Shown piece by piece: positions 44,181-54,032 of a DNA stretch of 64,000 nucleotides. The notes below the pieces were generated by a model. It saw only the letters and a program-made list of their open reading frames with translations, did no database searches and was not told where the DNA came from. The stretch is from Bin5 sp022827195 (GTDB lineage Bacteria; Chloroflexota; Anaerolineae; Caldilineales; Caldilineaceae): contig OZ242331.1 in assembly GCA_965208275.1 (NCBI GenBank), positions 2,914,001-2,978,000 on the forward strand, read 5' to 3'. The position numbers and the translations under genes are program-made. Position 1 is the first letter of the stretch. Each line of letters begins with the position of its first letter.

Positions 44181-44189
44181 TGCTATAAT
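44181..44189 (+). promoter_or_regulatory. Extended -10 promoter of metG (TGCTATAAT)
   Basis: TGCTATAAT combines the extended -10 TGn with a perfect TATAAT (44184-44189), 54 bases before the metG ATG. No good -35 is present at the right spacing, which is usual for extended -10 promoters. Expected transcription start is near 44196. Confidence 0.5.
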
Positions 44190-44242
44190 GTGGAGACGGA
44201 GTCGGACTTGTAGGCCGTACGGAAGGCGGATGAGGATTACCG

Positions 44243-46066
44243 ATGTCAGATCAAGCCAGAAAGATCCTTGTGTGTGTTGCCTGGCCCTATGCCAATGGCG
44301 AAAAGCACATCGGACAAATCGCGGGCGCCTACTTGCCGCCGGACATCTTTGCCCGCTACCAGCGAATGTCCGGAAACGATGTCTTGATGGTCAGCGGTTC
44401 GGACACACATGGCACGCCGATAACGCTGCAGGCGGAGAATGAGGGAATTGAACCGGCCGCGGTTGTGGACAAGTACCACGAGTTGTTCGTGGACGGCTGC
44501 CTGGCGATGGGCTTGACATTTGACCTTTACACGCACACCGATACGCAGAACCATTGGGACATTACGCAGCAGGTATTCCGGCGACACCTGGCAAATGAAT
44601 TCATCTATACGGAAGTGCAGAAGCAGTGGTACGACCCTGAGGCGGGGCGGTTCCTGGCCGATCGGTATGTGGAAGGGACATGTCCTTTCTGCGGTTATGC
44701 CGGCGCGCGCGGTGACCAGTGCGATGAATGCGGCCGCCTATACGATGCCCTCGAATTGACCGATACCCGCTCAAAACTGAGCGGTAGCACCAAGCTGGAA
44801 GTGCGGGAAACCGAACACTTCTTCCTCGACCTGGGCGCTCTCAATGAACCGTTGTTGGCGTGGATTGGCAGTGGAAAGGAGCACTGGCGCAACAACGTGC
44901 TGAACTTTACGCAGGGCCAGTTGAACCTGAAGGAGCTGCGCGGACGCGCGATCACACGTGATATAGACTGGGGCATCGACATTCCGCTGGAAGGCTACGA
45001 AGACAAGCGCATATACGTCTGGTACGATGCAGTACAGGGGTACCTGAGCGCGGCAATAGAGTGGGCCGAACTGAGCGGAGGAGAGTGGCAGGCGTGGTGG
45101 GATCGCGACCTGGCGCCGGATGCCCGCCACTACTACTTCATCGGCAAGGACAATATCCCGTTTCACACACAGATCTGGCCGGGCATGATCATGGCCTACA
45201 ACGACGAGTCGGGAGAAAGGGAGCCGGCGCTGCCGGGGCTGACCAAGACGGCGAAAGGGCTGGCGACGGCAGGTCTCAATCTGCCATACGACGTACCGGC
45301 GAATGAGTATCTCAACTTCGGCGGCGCCCAGTTCAGCACGAGCCGCGGCAACGTCATCGGCTGGAATACGGTGTTGGAGGCGTACCAGCCGGACGCGTGG
45401 CGCTATGTATTGACGGCGATGGCGCCAGAGAGCGCGGACACCGAGTTCACATGGCCTGATTTCGTCGAATTGGTCAACAACGAACTGGTGGCGAATTGGG
45501 GCAACCTGGTGAACAGGGTGCTGGGCTTCGCCTACCGGCGTCTAGACGGAGCAGTGCCGCAGCCAGGACCGTTAGACCCGGCCGACGAAGCCGTTCTGGC
45601 GGAGGTACGCGCGGGATTCGAGAGCGTGGCAGCGCTGTATGAGGCGGTCAGGCTGAAGGCTGCGTTGCAGGAGGTGCGGCGACTCAGTCAACGAGTAAAC
45701 CAGTATTTGAACGAAAAGGAGCCGTGGCGCACAATTCAGTCCGAGCCTGAGGCGGCGGCCACTGCCGTGTATGTCGCGTTGCAGGCCATTGACTGGTTGA
45801 AGCTAATGTGGGCGCCGATCCTCCCGCACAGCAGCGAAAAGCTGCATGTCTACCTGGGCTATGCTCAGCCCCTTTTCGGCCGGCTGAATACGTCATCGGT
45901 AGAGGACGCGCGCGGCGCACATCTGGTACTCCGCTACGACCACGCGGATGCCAGCGGCGTCTGGCAGGCGTCAAGTCTGCCCGCCGGCCAGGTGTTGCAA
46001 AAACCGGCGCCGTTGTTTGCCAAGTTGGATCCTGCCGAAGTACTGGGTGAAGAACGGGATGGGTGA
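44243..46066 (+). CDS. metG: Methionine--tRNA ligase
   Basis: This class I aminoacyl-tRNA synthetase charges tRNA-Met. The 607-residue product has the HIGH-type motif in PYANGEKHIGQIAG, the zinc knuckle CPFC...CDEC near residues 148-163, and the KMSKS-loop equivalent at QFSTSRGN, where the first Lys is missing. The anticodon-binding helical domain follows with 'NLVNRVLGFAYRR'. There is no C-terminal tRNA-binding (EMAP-like) domain. The ATG at 44243 has a TGAGGA site; the longer frame to 44188 overlaps the promoter. It is essential for translation. The next gene starts three bases after the stop. Confidence 0.96.
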   Translation: MSDQARKILVCVAWPYANGEKHIGQIAGAYLPPDIFARYQRMSGNDVLMVSGSDTHGTPITLQAENEGIEPAAVVDKYHELFVDGCLAMGLTFDLYTHTDTQNHWDITQQVFRRHLANEFIYTEVQKQWYDPEAGRFLADRYVEGTCPFCGYAGARGDQCDECGRLYDALELTDTRSKLSGSTKLEVRETEHFFLDLGALNEPLLAWIGSGKEHWRNNVLNFTQGQLNLKELRGRAITRDIDWGIDIPLEGYEDKRIYVWYDAVQGYLSAAIEWAELSGGEWQAWWDRDLAPDARHYYFIGKDNIPFHTQIWPGMIMAYNDESGEREPALPGLTKTAKGLATAGLNLPYDVPANEYLNFGGAQFSTSRGNVIGWNTVLEAYQPDAWRYVLTAMAPESADTEFTWPDFVELVNNELVANWGNLVNRVLGFAYRRLDGAVPQPGPLDPADEAVLAEVRAGFESVAALYEAVRLKAALQEVRRLSQRVNQYLNEKEPWRTIQSEPEAAATAVYVALQAIDWLKLMWAPILPHSSEKLHVYLGYAQPLFGRLNTSSVEDARGAHLVLRYDHADASGVWQASSLPAGQVLQKPAPLFAKLDPAEVLGEERDG

Positions 46067-46069
46067 GGC

Positions 46070-47647
46070 GTGGGAGAGTCTTTGTCCGGCCGCACGACCT
46101 CCTATATTCTGATCCTCATATTATTCGTTTACCTGGCACTGGGAACGCTATTCGCTGTTAAGACCCCTCCCTGGCAGAATCCAGACGAACCAGCCCACTA
46201 CAACTACATAGCTTATGTGGCGTCCGAACGCAGGCTGCCCCTGCTGGTAAAGGGTGACTATGACGGGGCCTACCTCGAACGGCTGAAAGCGGAGAGTTTT
46301 TCGCCTGGCTTGTCGATCGAACCGGTCCGCTACGAGTCCCATCAACCGCTACTCTACTACGTGCTGGCCGCGCCAGTCTACTGGGTGAGCGGGGGTAGCT
46401 TGCTGGCGCTGCGGCTGTTCGGAGTCGTACTAGGTGCAGGAGTCGTGCTTGTGGTGTTTCTGTGTGCACGCGCGGCGCTGCCTGGGTATCCTCACATCGG
46501 ACTGGGCGCGGCCGCGTTTGCCGCGTTTCTGCCGATGCACATCGCGTTGATGGCGTCGGTCAACAATGATGCGCTGGCTGAACTGGTAATCGCCGCGACA
46601 ATTCTGGTGATTTTGCGCTGGCAGAAGGCATCTGACCTTGGGGAAAAGGGGGAAGAATCGCGGATCAGAGGCTACCGTCTGCTGCTTGCAACTGGCATTC
46701 TTGTGGGTGCCGGCTTTCTCACCAAGGCTACTGCCTATATTCTCCTACCGGTCGCGCTGATTGTGGTTCTCGGCATAGGCCTTTTGCAGTGGCAAAGACA
46801 GGAGCTGTCAATGAAAGGGCTTTTGGCGCGGTTTGCGTTGCTTGCCGTGCCTGCATTTGCTCTCGGATTGCCTTGGTGGATACGAAATATCCGGGTCTAT
46901 GGCGCCTGGGACATACTTGGGCTTGCCTGGCACGATATCGTGGTAACCGGGCAGCCGACTGCGAAGGGCTGGATCGCAGAGCACGGATTGAGTGCCTACT
47001 GGGAGCGGGCGTGGACGTTCACGAGCAAGAGTTTCTGGGGTGTGTTTGGGTGGCTGGGCGTCTTCATGGATGCGCGTGTCTATACGGCGCTCCAAGTGGT
47101 GTCGATAATGGCAGTGGTAGGCGCGGTGTTCTGGTGCTGGCGGCGACTAGACACCGAAAAAGTCCAGATGGACTTCCTCTTATCGACTCCCTGGACGCCG
47201 CTACTTCTGATATGGCTGGGAACGTTTGCGGCATATGCTTGGTACAACCTCGACTTCGTGCAGCATCAGGGACGTTATCTATTTCCTGCTCTTCCCGCCT
47301 GGAGTCTGCTCTTCGCGCTAGGTTGGTGGAGCGTTCTGGGCAGGAACGCAAGTGTTTTTGCCGGGGGGGTGCTGCTGGCAGTCGCGGCGACTCGTCTACT
47401 GGCCGGCATAATCGCAGGCGGCTTCGACCGATGGACATTCCTATTGTACTGTGCGGCAGGGATCGGCCTGCTCGTAAACGGGCTGTTGTCGACACGTTCA
47501 GCGGGTCTCTTGGCCGAGAAGTGCGGCCTGCGCAGGGCGGCGCTGGAGCTGGTACGGCCTGTCCTCTTCGTCGGCCTGTTTGCGGCAATGGTTGGTCTGG
47601 ACATCGCAATCCCATTCCTGTATATTGTTCCTCAGTTGGACGCGTAG
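46070..47647 (+). CDS. DUF2142-like GT-C membrane protein
   Basis: This 525-residue polytopic protein has an N-terminal helix and the loop motif 'TPPWQNPDEPAHYNYIAYVA' (Asp-Glu near residue 40), the signature of the DUF2142/GT39-related GT-C proteins. About eleven further helices follow. Unlike the four-gene array it has no soluble C-terminal domain. The GTG start lies three bases after the metG stop, so it is co-transcribed. It probably uses a polyprenyl-linked sugar donor at the membrane; acceptor unknown. Confidence 0.8.
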   Translation: MGESLSGRTTSYILILILFVYLALGTLFAVKTPPWQNPDEPAHYNYIAYVASERRLPLLVKGDYDGAYLERLKAESFSPGLSIEPVRYESHQPLLYYVLAAPVYWVSGGSLLALRLFGVVLGAGVVLVVFLCARAALPGYPHIGLGAAAFAAFLPMHIALMASVNNDALAELVIAATILVILRWQKASDLGEKGEESRIRGYRLLLATGILVGAGFLTKATAYILLPVALIVVLGIGLLQWQRQELSMKGLLARFALLAVPAFALGLPWWIRNIRVYGAWDILGLAWHDIVVTGQPTAKGWIAEHGLSAYWERAWTFTSKSFWGVFGWLGVFMDARVYTALQVVSIMAVVGAVFWCWRRLDTEKVQMDFLLSTPWTPLLLIWLGTFAAYAWYNLDFVQHQGRYLFPALPAWSLLFALGWWSVLGRNASVFAGGVLLAVAATRLLAGIIAGGFDRWTFLLYCAAGIGLLVNGLLSTRSAGLLAEKCGLRRAALELVRPVLFVGLFAAMVGLDIAIPFLYIVPQLDA

Positions 47648-47722
47648 TCGGCGGGTCGGCGGCTTGCCGAAGGCGTCCATGCGTGGTTTAGGCCGCCGCA
47701 ACGCTCGTTCAAACAAATACTC

Positions 47723-49564
47723 ATGAACGCAATCAGCCCAATTGGCCCAACACGACAAGCAGCCCGACCGCCCAGCGGCGGCGAATATCTGTTTATCTGG
47801 TTCTGCGTTGCTGTCGTGGCGACAATTGGTGCATTCGCGGGCTTGCAGTTCTGGCACGCCGACCGCATTTTCAGTGGCGTGCACGTTGCCGGCGTCCCGG
47901 TCGGAGGGGAGACGCGCGCGGCGGCCCTGCTTCGCTTGGATAGGGAGCTTGCACCGTATCCGCTCGCGCCGATTTTTCTGGAATATGAAGGCCGGCAGTG
48001 GGCGCTGGGCACGGATCTGCTGACTCCCCAGGCCGATTTGGAAGACGCGGTTAAGCGCGCTTATGCGGTTGGGCGCGAGGGTGGACTAGTCGAACGCGCC
48101 TTGAGCCAGTGGCAAGCGGTCACAGGCAAGGCAACGATTTGGCCGGAATTGGTGATAAGCGAGGGGACGGTCCGCCAAGTTGTGGGTAGTGCGGCCGCGG
48201 AGGTGCGGCGGCCAGGTCGACCGAGCCTTGAAGTAGGCGAATACTCGCTACCACCGCGGCAAGGACTGGATGTTGACATCGCGGCCACAGCGCAATTGGT
48301 ACTGGCGCAGGCAGCCAGCGGCCAATCCGGAACTGTTCCGCTGCAGACTTTCAGCACATCTCCCCCGCAAAGCGAACGCGCTGAAGCCGCAGATAAGTCG
48401 GACGGCGGTGCGCTTTCGTTGCCCCAACCCATCGTTCTGCGCCACGAGGCTTCGGGCATCGGTTTCGCCCTGGATGCAGCGCTGTTGGAGAGAATCATGC
48501 CCAGCGGCGACCTTCAATCCCTGAATGAAGAGGCTCTGCGAATCGTCGTTGCGGGCTGGGCGAGGCAGGTTTCCTTCCCGGCGCAGGATGCCCGCCTGCG
48601 CTTCGACGACGCCAGCGGGCAGCTCACAGTCCTACAACCGAGCCAAGCGGGCCAGCGGTTGAACGTCGACCTGACGGTGGAGGCGGTGCGGCGGGCGCTG
48701 GCCACTGACGAGAGGACAGCGAACCTGCCGATCATAGCCGTGCAGCCGGCGGTAGATTCGGCGCGTTTGGACGAGCTGGGCATCAAGGAACTGATCGCCA
48801 GCGGCACCACCTATTTCAAGGGCAGCAGCGCGACACGCGTCCACAACATCGAGGTAGCCTCCGAAAAGTTTGTTGGCGAGGTAATTCCTCCCGGCGGCAT
48901 TTTCAGCTTCAATTCGACGATTGAGGCGGTGAGCGGGGCGAACGGCTTTGAGGATTCGGCGATTATCTGGGGAGACCGGACGGCGATCGGTATCGGTGGC
49001 GGCGTGTGTCAGGTGAGCACTACGGTATTTCGGGCCGCGCTGGCGGCAGGGTTCCCGCTGCTGGAGCGCCATAACCACGGCTACGTGGTGAGCTGGTACG
49101 GCGAACCCGGCTTCGACGCTACTATTTTCACGCCATACGTCGATTTCAGATTTCTTAATGACACCGACGCCCATCTTCTGGTCCAGCCGGTTGTAGACAG
49201 CGGGGAAGGTACTCTTTCCTTCCGCTTTTACGGCACCAGGCCGGACCGGGAAGTGGAGATAAGCGAGGCCGAGTACAAGGATATCAAGGAGCCGGGCGAC
49301 CCCGTCTATCGGGAAGATGCGTCGCTGGAAGCCGGACAGATCAGGCAGGTGGAGTGGGCGAAAAAGGGGATGACCGCGACCGTGATTCGCACGGTAACCG
49401 AGAATGGCGAGAGCAGAGAGAATAGGATTGTATCGGTCTACCGGCCCTGGAATGCGATGTTCCTCTACGGGCCAGGTACGGTGATCCCCGGCGTGACCGA
49501 TAAGGATGAGGAAACCGCAACGGCTCAAGAGCGAGAAGACTCTGAAGAAACGCAGAACGAATGA
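47723..49564 (+). CDS. VanW family protein
   Basis: This 613-residue protein has one N-terminal membrane helix (about 22-45), two putative peptidoglycan-binding-like domains and a C-terminal VanW domain (about 360-500). The VanW part contains 'PGGIFSFNSTIEAVSGANGFEDSA', GGGVCQVSTTVFRAAL with its conserved Cys, and ERHNHGYVVSWY. The tail (about 520-613) has a beta-rich, G5-like region and an acidic C-terminus. It is exported and anchored. The VanW function remains uncertain, but the family acts at the cell wall. It lies between a GT-C gene and coaX. Confidence 0.87.
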   Translation: MNAISPIGPTRQAARPPSGGEYLFIWFCVAVVATIGAFAGLQFWHADRIFSGVHVAGVPVGGETRAAALLRLDRELAPYPLAPIFLEYEGRQWALGTDLLTPQADLEDAVKRAYAVGREGGLVERALSQWQAVTGKATIWPELVISEGTVRQVVGSAAAEVRRPGRPSLEVGEYSLPPRQGLDVDIAATAQLVLAQAASGQSGTVPLQTFSTSPPQSERAEAADKSDGGALSLPQPIVLRHEASGIGFALDAALLERIMPSGDLQSLNEEALRIVVAGWARQVSFPAQDARLRFDDASGQLTVLQPSQAGQRLNVDLTVEAVRRALATDERTANLPIIAVQPAVDSARLDELGIKELIASGTTYFKGSSATRVHNIEVASEKFVGEVIPPGGIFSFNSTIEAVSGANGFEDSAIIWGDRTAIGIGGGVCQVSTTVFRAALAAGFPLLERHNHGYVVSWYGEPGFDATIFTPYVDFRFLNDTDAHLLVQPVVDSGEGTLSFRFYGTRPDREVEISEAEYKDIKEPGDPVYREDASLEAGQIRQVEWAKKGMTATVIRTVTENGESRENRIVSVYRPWNAMFLYGPGTVIPGVTDKDEETATAQEREDSEETQNE

Positions 49565-49635
49565 GCCTGGCCGACGGCTGACCGAAGACGGCGCTCGACT
49601 CCGGCCCCCCTTTACATAGATCTCTCCGCTGGCAG

Positions 49636-50460
49636 ATGCTCCTGACAGTTGACATTGGCAACAGCTACATAAAACTGGGTGCGTATCCCGCACGTTGCCC
49701 TGACTCCGCTGCTGTTGTTGACGGAACGCGTGATGACGATGCGCCGCTCGCCAGCTGGCGGCTGCCGACAGATCGACATCGGCGGCTTGAGTCGTATCGC
49801 CATGAATTGGACCTACTTTGGGAAGAGAGCGAGTTTAGCAGGACCAGTTTTCAGGGCGCGGCCCTTTGCAGCGTTGTTGAGACTCTGACGAGTCTGTGGC
49901 GAAATCTCCTGACGGAGATGCTGGGCCGGGAGCCGTTTGTTCTACGTCATGGGATCGACACGGGGATGCCGTTAGCTGTGGCCCAGCCGGAGAGGGTTGG
50001 CATGGACAGGCTGGCAGACGCCGTGGCCGTGCGAAGGCGCAGCACGGGCGCAGCAGTGGTGGTGGATTTTGGTACGGCGACGACGTTCAATGTTGTCGAT
50101 GCCCATGGTAGATTCCGCGGGGGTGCAATCGCGCCGGGGCTGGGCACGATGGCAGGCTCGCTTAAGGAGGGGACGCCCTCACTTCCAAGTGTGGAACTGA
50201 GACCACCTGTTTCGGCTATCGGTGAAGTCACGGAAGAGGCCCTAAAGTCCGGAATCGTCTTGGGCTTTACCGGGCTTGTGGAGGGGCTGCTTGCGCGTAT
50301 CGGTAACGAAATCGACGCGCCGGTCACTGTCATCGCCACTGGCGGCCTGGGCCACATCATAGCACCACTGACCAGCTCCATTGACGCCTATGACCCCTGG
50401 CTGACCCTTGCCGGCATTCGGGCGCTGTATTGCCGCAACGCCGCGAAAGCAGATGAGTAG
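49636..50460 (+). CDS. coaX: Type III pantothenate kinase
   Basis: This 274-residue enzyme catalyses the first step of coenzyme A synthesis, phosphorylation of pantothenate. ASKHA-family motifs are clear: LTVDIGNSYIKLG (residues 3-15), GMDRLADAVA (about 117-126), VVVDFGTATTFNVVD (about 136-150) and a C-terminal ATGGLG. The Asp in the second motif is the catalytic base. It is a single gene downstream of VanW (71-base gap) and converges on the polysaccharide operon. Its length is normal for the family (about 255-275). Confidence 0.95.
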   Translation: MLLTVDIGNSYIKLGAYPARCPDSAAVVDGTRDDDAPLASWRLPTDRHRRLESYRHELDLLWEESEFSRTSFQGAALCSVVETLTSLWRNLLTEMLGREPFVLRHGIDTGMPLAVAQPERVGMDRLADAVAVRRRSTGAAVVVDFGTATTFNVVDAHGRFRGGAIAPGLGTMAGSLKEGTPSLPSVELRPPVSAIGEVTEEALKSGIVLGFTGLVEGLLARIGNEIDAPVTVIATGGLGHIIAPLTSSIDAYDPWLTLAGIRALYCRNAAKADE

Positions 50461-50485
50461 AGGTTAAGCCCCCTTGCTCATTGCT

Positions 50486-51613
50486 TCATCCTCCCAGCAG
50501 GTCCCTGTAGCAACGCAGCGTCGAGGCGGCCGTTCTCTGCCAGGAGAAATGGTTCGCCCGCACCAGCCCCCGAGCGGCGAGGTCGGCGCGCAAGGGATCA
50601 TCCTCCAGCAGTGCTCCTACTGCCTCCTTGATTTCGGCCACTGAGCGGGGATCGAATTGCCGGGCGGCCTGGCCGACAATTTCCGGCAGGCTGGAGGTGT
50701 TGGCGCAAGCCACCGGCGTCCCGCACGACATCGCTTCCAACACTGGCAGGCCGAATCCTTCGTACAGGCTAGGGAAAACGAAGACAGTAGCCGCGCTGTA
50801 GAGCGCCGGCAGGTCGGCATCATCGAACGGACCGAGGAAGCGGACCGATTCACACATTCGAAGTTGCGCCGCCCTGTGTCGCGGTTGCGGGTAACGGCGG
50901 TCCCAGAAGCCGCCGATGATGAGCGGCGGAGTATGCCGGGCGCTCAGCTGGGAAAAGGCGTCGATCAGGGCCGGCAGGTTTTTGTGAGGCTTGTTTGCTC
51001 CGAAGTAGAGGACAAACCGGGTGGGCAGGTCGTACTTGGCGCGAACGCGATCGATTTCAGCAGTGGGCTGGGGCTGAAAGCGAGAGTCAGCGGCGAGAGG
51101 CGTCATGCTGATTTTCTCAGGTGGGACCGAAAAGTAGCGAATCAGATCGGCGCGTGCGGCTTCGGAAACGGTGAGGATGTGACTGGCCGCACGCAGGGCG
51201 ACTGTCGCAACGATTCGGAAGAAAACCCTGGCCTGCAGCGACACAGTTTGCGGATACAGGAGCGGGATGACGTCGTAGAAGGTCAGGACTGTGGGCATTC
51301 CGGTACGGTAGGGAAAGAAGTAGTAGGGGCAGTGGTAGAGTGCCGGCCCAGACAATGACAGGCGTCTCAGAAGATTGGGGATACGCCACTGCTGGCCGGC
51401 ACCGAAAGGAGAAACGGAGACAGGGATGGTGTGAACCTCAGCAGCGGAAGGGGATTCATCGCAGGTTGCCGTCTTGGCCAAGTCGCCGAGGAGGGTCAAC
51501 TGCTCACCGGGAGCGAGCGATGCATTGAGAGACAATGCCAGGTTGGTCACGTAGCGTCCGATGCCGGGGAAGTGCGCTGTGGCGGTTCGGACATCAAGAA
51601 TGTAGTGACTCAT
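50486..51613 (-). CDS. GT4 family glycosyltransferase (last gene of polysaccharide operon)
   Basis: This 375-residue GT-B fold enzyme has the donor-side E-x7-E motif in YEGFGLPVLEAMSCGTP and the hinge motif FVLYFGANKPHKNLPALIDAF. GT4 enzymes retain stereochemistry and use nucleotide-sugar donors. The N-terminal GIGRYVTNLALSL is typical of mannosyltransferase-like members. The nearest relative in the window is the gene at 60034-61206, which shares the DADLPALYSA and WQRTA segments, so the first and last GTs of the operon look like paralogues. It ends the minus-strand operon. Confidence 0.9.
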   Translation of the reverse strand: MSHYILDVRTATAHFPGIGRYVTNLALSLNASLAPGEQLTLLGDLAKTATCDESPSAAEVHTIPVSVSPFGAGQQWRIPNLLRRLSLSGPALYHCPYYFFPYRTGMPTVLTFYDVIPLLYPQTVSLQARVFFRIVATVALRAASHILTVSEAARADLIRYFSVPPEKISMTPLAADSRFQPQPTAEIDRVRAKYDLPTRFVLYFGANKPHKNLPALIDAFSQLSARHTPPLIIGGFWDRRYPQPRHRAAQLRMCESVRFLGPFDDADLPALYSAATVFVFPSLYEGFGLPVLEAMSCGTPVACANTSSLPEIVGQAARQFDPRSVAEIKEAVGALLEDDPLRADLAARGLVRANHFSWQRTAASTLRCYRDLLGG

Positions 51614-51688
51614 CGGGTTTCCGGAGAGCAGTTCCTGTTTGCCAGGTCGTAGGCGGCAGTCGGCAACGATTCGAGAGCTTGCACACTG

Positions 51689-52822
51689 TCACTGAGGTAG
51701 GGCCGAAAGGGCCTCATTGTAAAAGGAGACCGTCTTCCGGATCATCATCGGCAGCGCAAACTCCTCCTGCACACGCTTGCGGCCTGCGGCCCCCATTTGC
51801 GTACGCAGGTTGGCGTCTGCCAGCAGCCGGTTGATCGCTGCAGACAGCGCCGTGGGGTCGTTGGGCGGAACGACCAGGCCGGTTTCTTCGTGGCGATTGA
51901 CGTAGGAAGTGCCTGTTCCCAGTTCGGTACAAATGACGGGTAGACGGCAAGCCATGGCTTCAAGCTGAACCGTGCCGAGGGCTTCGGCACGGTTGGTAGA
52001 GGGCAGCAAGAATAGCTGGGCAGCGTGGCGAGCTGCCAGGGCCTCCGGCTCAGAGCACTCACCGAGAAAGGTTATTCTGTCTGCCAGTTGATGCGCGCCC
52101 GCCAGTTGCTGCAAGTCGCGCCGCATTGGGCCGTCGCCGACGATCAGGAGGTGGGCATCGTCGACGCTGAGCATGGCGCGGATGAGCACGTCGACGCCCT
52201 TGTAGTGGCGCAGGCGGCCAATGAAGAGCAGCAGCGGGCGGCCGCCAAAGCGTCTGTGCAGGCGATCGGCACTTACCTGAATCTGGCCGGTCTTTGCGAA
52301 CCGTCCCAGGTCGATACCAAAGTGGACCAGGCGGCACTTGCGGCGAATGCGTTGAAGGAAGGGGGACGATTCGACGTAGGCCGGGCTGGAGACGGCGACA
52401 AGGGTCGCGCGCCGGAGAACCAGGCGCAACAGCGGGGCGTAAAGCTTGCCAGACAGTTTCTGGCGAACGATGTCGCTGTGGTAGGTGATGACGAACGGCT
52501 TCTTCCGCCCGAGCAGGAGCTGAGCCAACTCGGCCGGCGGATAAGGTGCGTGTAGGTGGACGAGATCTGCCTCCGCGACCGCGCGCGGCAGCTCTGTGAA
52601 GTAGGGAAAGCTGATGGGCGTGGAAAGTATATGCGCCTGCCGCCCGGCCTTGGTCACGGGGACTCCGCCAATGGTCTGACGGACCGTGGTCGGCCCCGTG
52701 TTGGTGACGAGGACCCTAGCGTCAACGCCCTCTGCCCGCAGGCCTTGGGCGAGCAGGCGGATGTGGTTTTCGATTCCGCCGAGGACCGGGTGATAGTCCT
52801 TATAGAGGAAGAGCACTTTCAT
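51689..52822 (-). CDS. GT4 family glycosyltransferase
   Basis: The start is the ATG at 52822 (MKVLFLYKDYHPVLGGIENH); the long extension to 53323 is the antisense of the neighbouring GT gene. The 377-residue product has the N-terminal Gly-rich acceptor loop VLGGIENHIR and the donor motif NRAEALGTVQLEAMACRLP. LLFIGRLRHYKGVDVLIRA is the inter-domain signature. It belongs to the WcaI/PimA-like branch of GT4. It lies 75 bases upstream of the last GT in the operon. Confidence 0.9.
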   Translation of the reverse strand: MKVLFLYKDYHPVLGGIENHIRLLAQGLRAEGVDARVLVTNTGPTTVRQTIGGVPVTKAGRQAHILSTPISFPYFTELPRAVAEADLVHLHAPYPPAELAQLLLGRKKPFVITYHSDIVRQKLSGKLYAPLLRLVLRRATLVAVSSPAYVESSPFLQRIRRKCRLVHFGIDLGRFAKTGQIQVSADRLHRRFGGRPLLLFIGRLRHYKGVDVLIRAMLSVDDAHLLIVGDGPMRRDLQQLAGAHQLADRITFLGECSEPEALAARHAAQLFLLPSTNRAEALGTVQLEAMACRLPVICTELGTGTSYVNRHEETGLVVPPNDPTALSAAINRLLADANLRTQMGAAGRKRVQEEFALPMMIRKTVSFYNEALSALPQ

Positions 52823-52871
52823 ATAGTAGAAGCGACAACATACAGACGGCGAACGTAATTCCCCGGCTCGA

Positions 52872-54032
52872 TCAATTGCGCTTAAGCATGCGTTCGTAGA
52901 AGGCTTCCAGCTCGGCGACGGTACGTTCGATGCCAAAATATTGCTCAACGCGTCGCCTGCCGGCCAGTCCCATCCTCTGGGATAGAGGAGCGTCTCCCAG
53001 AAGTCGAGAGACGGCCTCGGTGAGCGCGCCGATGTCGTCCGGTGGAACCAGAATGCCGGTTTCGCCGTGCGCGACAATCTCCGGCAGGGCGCCGTGGCCA
53101 AAGGCGACGACCGGCTTTCCCATGGCCATCGCTTCGATGTTGACCAGGCCAAAAGGCTCTGGTGTACCGGGATGCACGAAAACGTCCATGGCTTCCAGCG
53201 CGGGCCGCACATCTGACAGCTGACCGGTCCAATGAACGCGGTCGTCGAGACCGAGCTGCGAGCAGAGCGTTGCCAAGCGTGCCTCGTAGTCGTCACCGAC
53301 GCGAAAAGGGTCGCCTCCAACAACCAGGAAGCGGCAGTCGGGAACGGTTTCAGCTAGCTTGCCCGCCATGTGGAGGAAAGAGTGCTGGCCCTTGGTTGGG
53401 CGCAGTCTGCCGACCATGCCGACGATCGGCGCGGCGGGGTGAAAGCCTGCCTCCTGGCACATTGCTTCCCTGTTTCCAGGGGAACTGTTGTTTGCGTCGA
53501 AACTTGAAAGGTCGATGCCATTGTGGAGGACAAAGGCGTTTGCGGAAGATGGAAGGTGTGCGGCGACCGCGTGGGAATTGGTAATGACGGCAGCCGCCGC
53601 GCGGCAAAAGAGGAGTTTTCCGATTCGGTCTGCCAATTTGCTGGCCGGCTCCGCCTCCAAGAGCCAGAAATCGCGCATATGCCAGAAGAAGGGCAACCTG
53701 GCCAGCCGTGCCGCCGGAGCCGCGTAAGCCGACGCGCGCACAGTATTGCTGTGGATGGAGGCAGCGCCGACTCTCCTGGCAATCGCCGAAATGTTTCCAG
53801 CCCCCTTCCACCAGTCGGCCGGTGAGCGGACGGAGCCGCGCAGGCGGGGCAGTTCCAGGGTATGGACGGGAATGCCGGCGCGATCGGCTTTGCCGGCCAG
53901 TTGACCGGGGGGCGCGACCAGGTGGGGCTGCCAGCGGGCGTGGTTGAGAAATGCCATGAGCAGGAGAAGGCTGCGCTCCGCGCCTCCGAGGGCGTCAGCG
54001 TGATCGACGAAGAGAATGGGACGCGGTGTCAT
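52872..54032 (-). CDS. GT4 family glycosyltransferase
   Basis: This 386-residue enzyme has the acceptor loop ALGGAERSLLLLM, the signature VGMVGRLRPTKGQHSFLHM and the donor motif PEPFGLVNIEAMAMGKP. Its start overlaps the previous gene's stop by four bases (ATGA), showing translational coupling. Donor and linkage cannot be read from sequence. Confidence 0.9.
   Translation of the reverse strand: MTPRPILFVDHADALGGAERSLLLLMAFLNHARWQPHLVAPPGQLAGKADRAGIPVHTLELPRLRGSVRSPADWWKGAGNISAIARRVGAASIHSNTVRASAYAAPAARLARLPFFWHMRDFWLLEAEPASKLADRIGKLLFCRAAAAVITNSHAVAAHLPSSANAFVLHNGIDLSSFDANNSSPGNREAMCQEAGFHPAAPIVGMVGRLRPTKGQHSFLHMAGKLAETVPDCRFLVVGGDPFRVGDDYEARLATLCSQLGLDDRVHWTGQLSDVRPALEAMDVFVHPGTPEPFGLVNIEAMAMGKPVVAFGHGALPEIVAHGETGILVPPDDIGALTEAVSRLLGDAPLSQRMGLAGRRRVEQYFGIERTVAELEAFYERMLKRN

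Noticed and set aside
52823..53323. N-terminal extension of the GT4 frame that would give a 544-residue protein
   Set aside because: It overlaps the neighbouring GT gene out of frame. The GT-B fold begins at the ATG at 52822.
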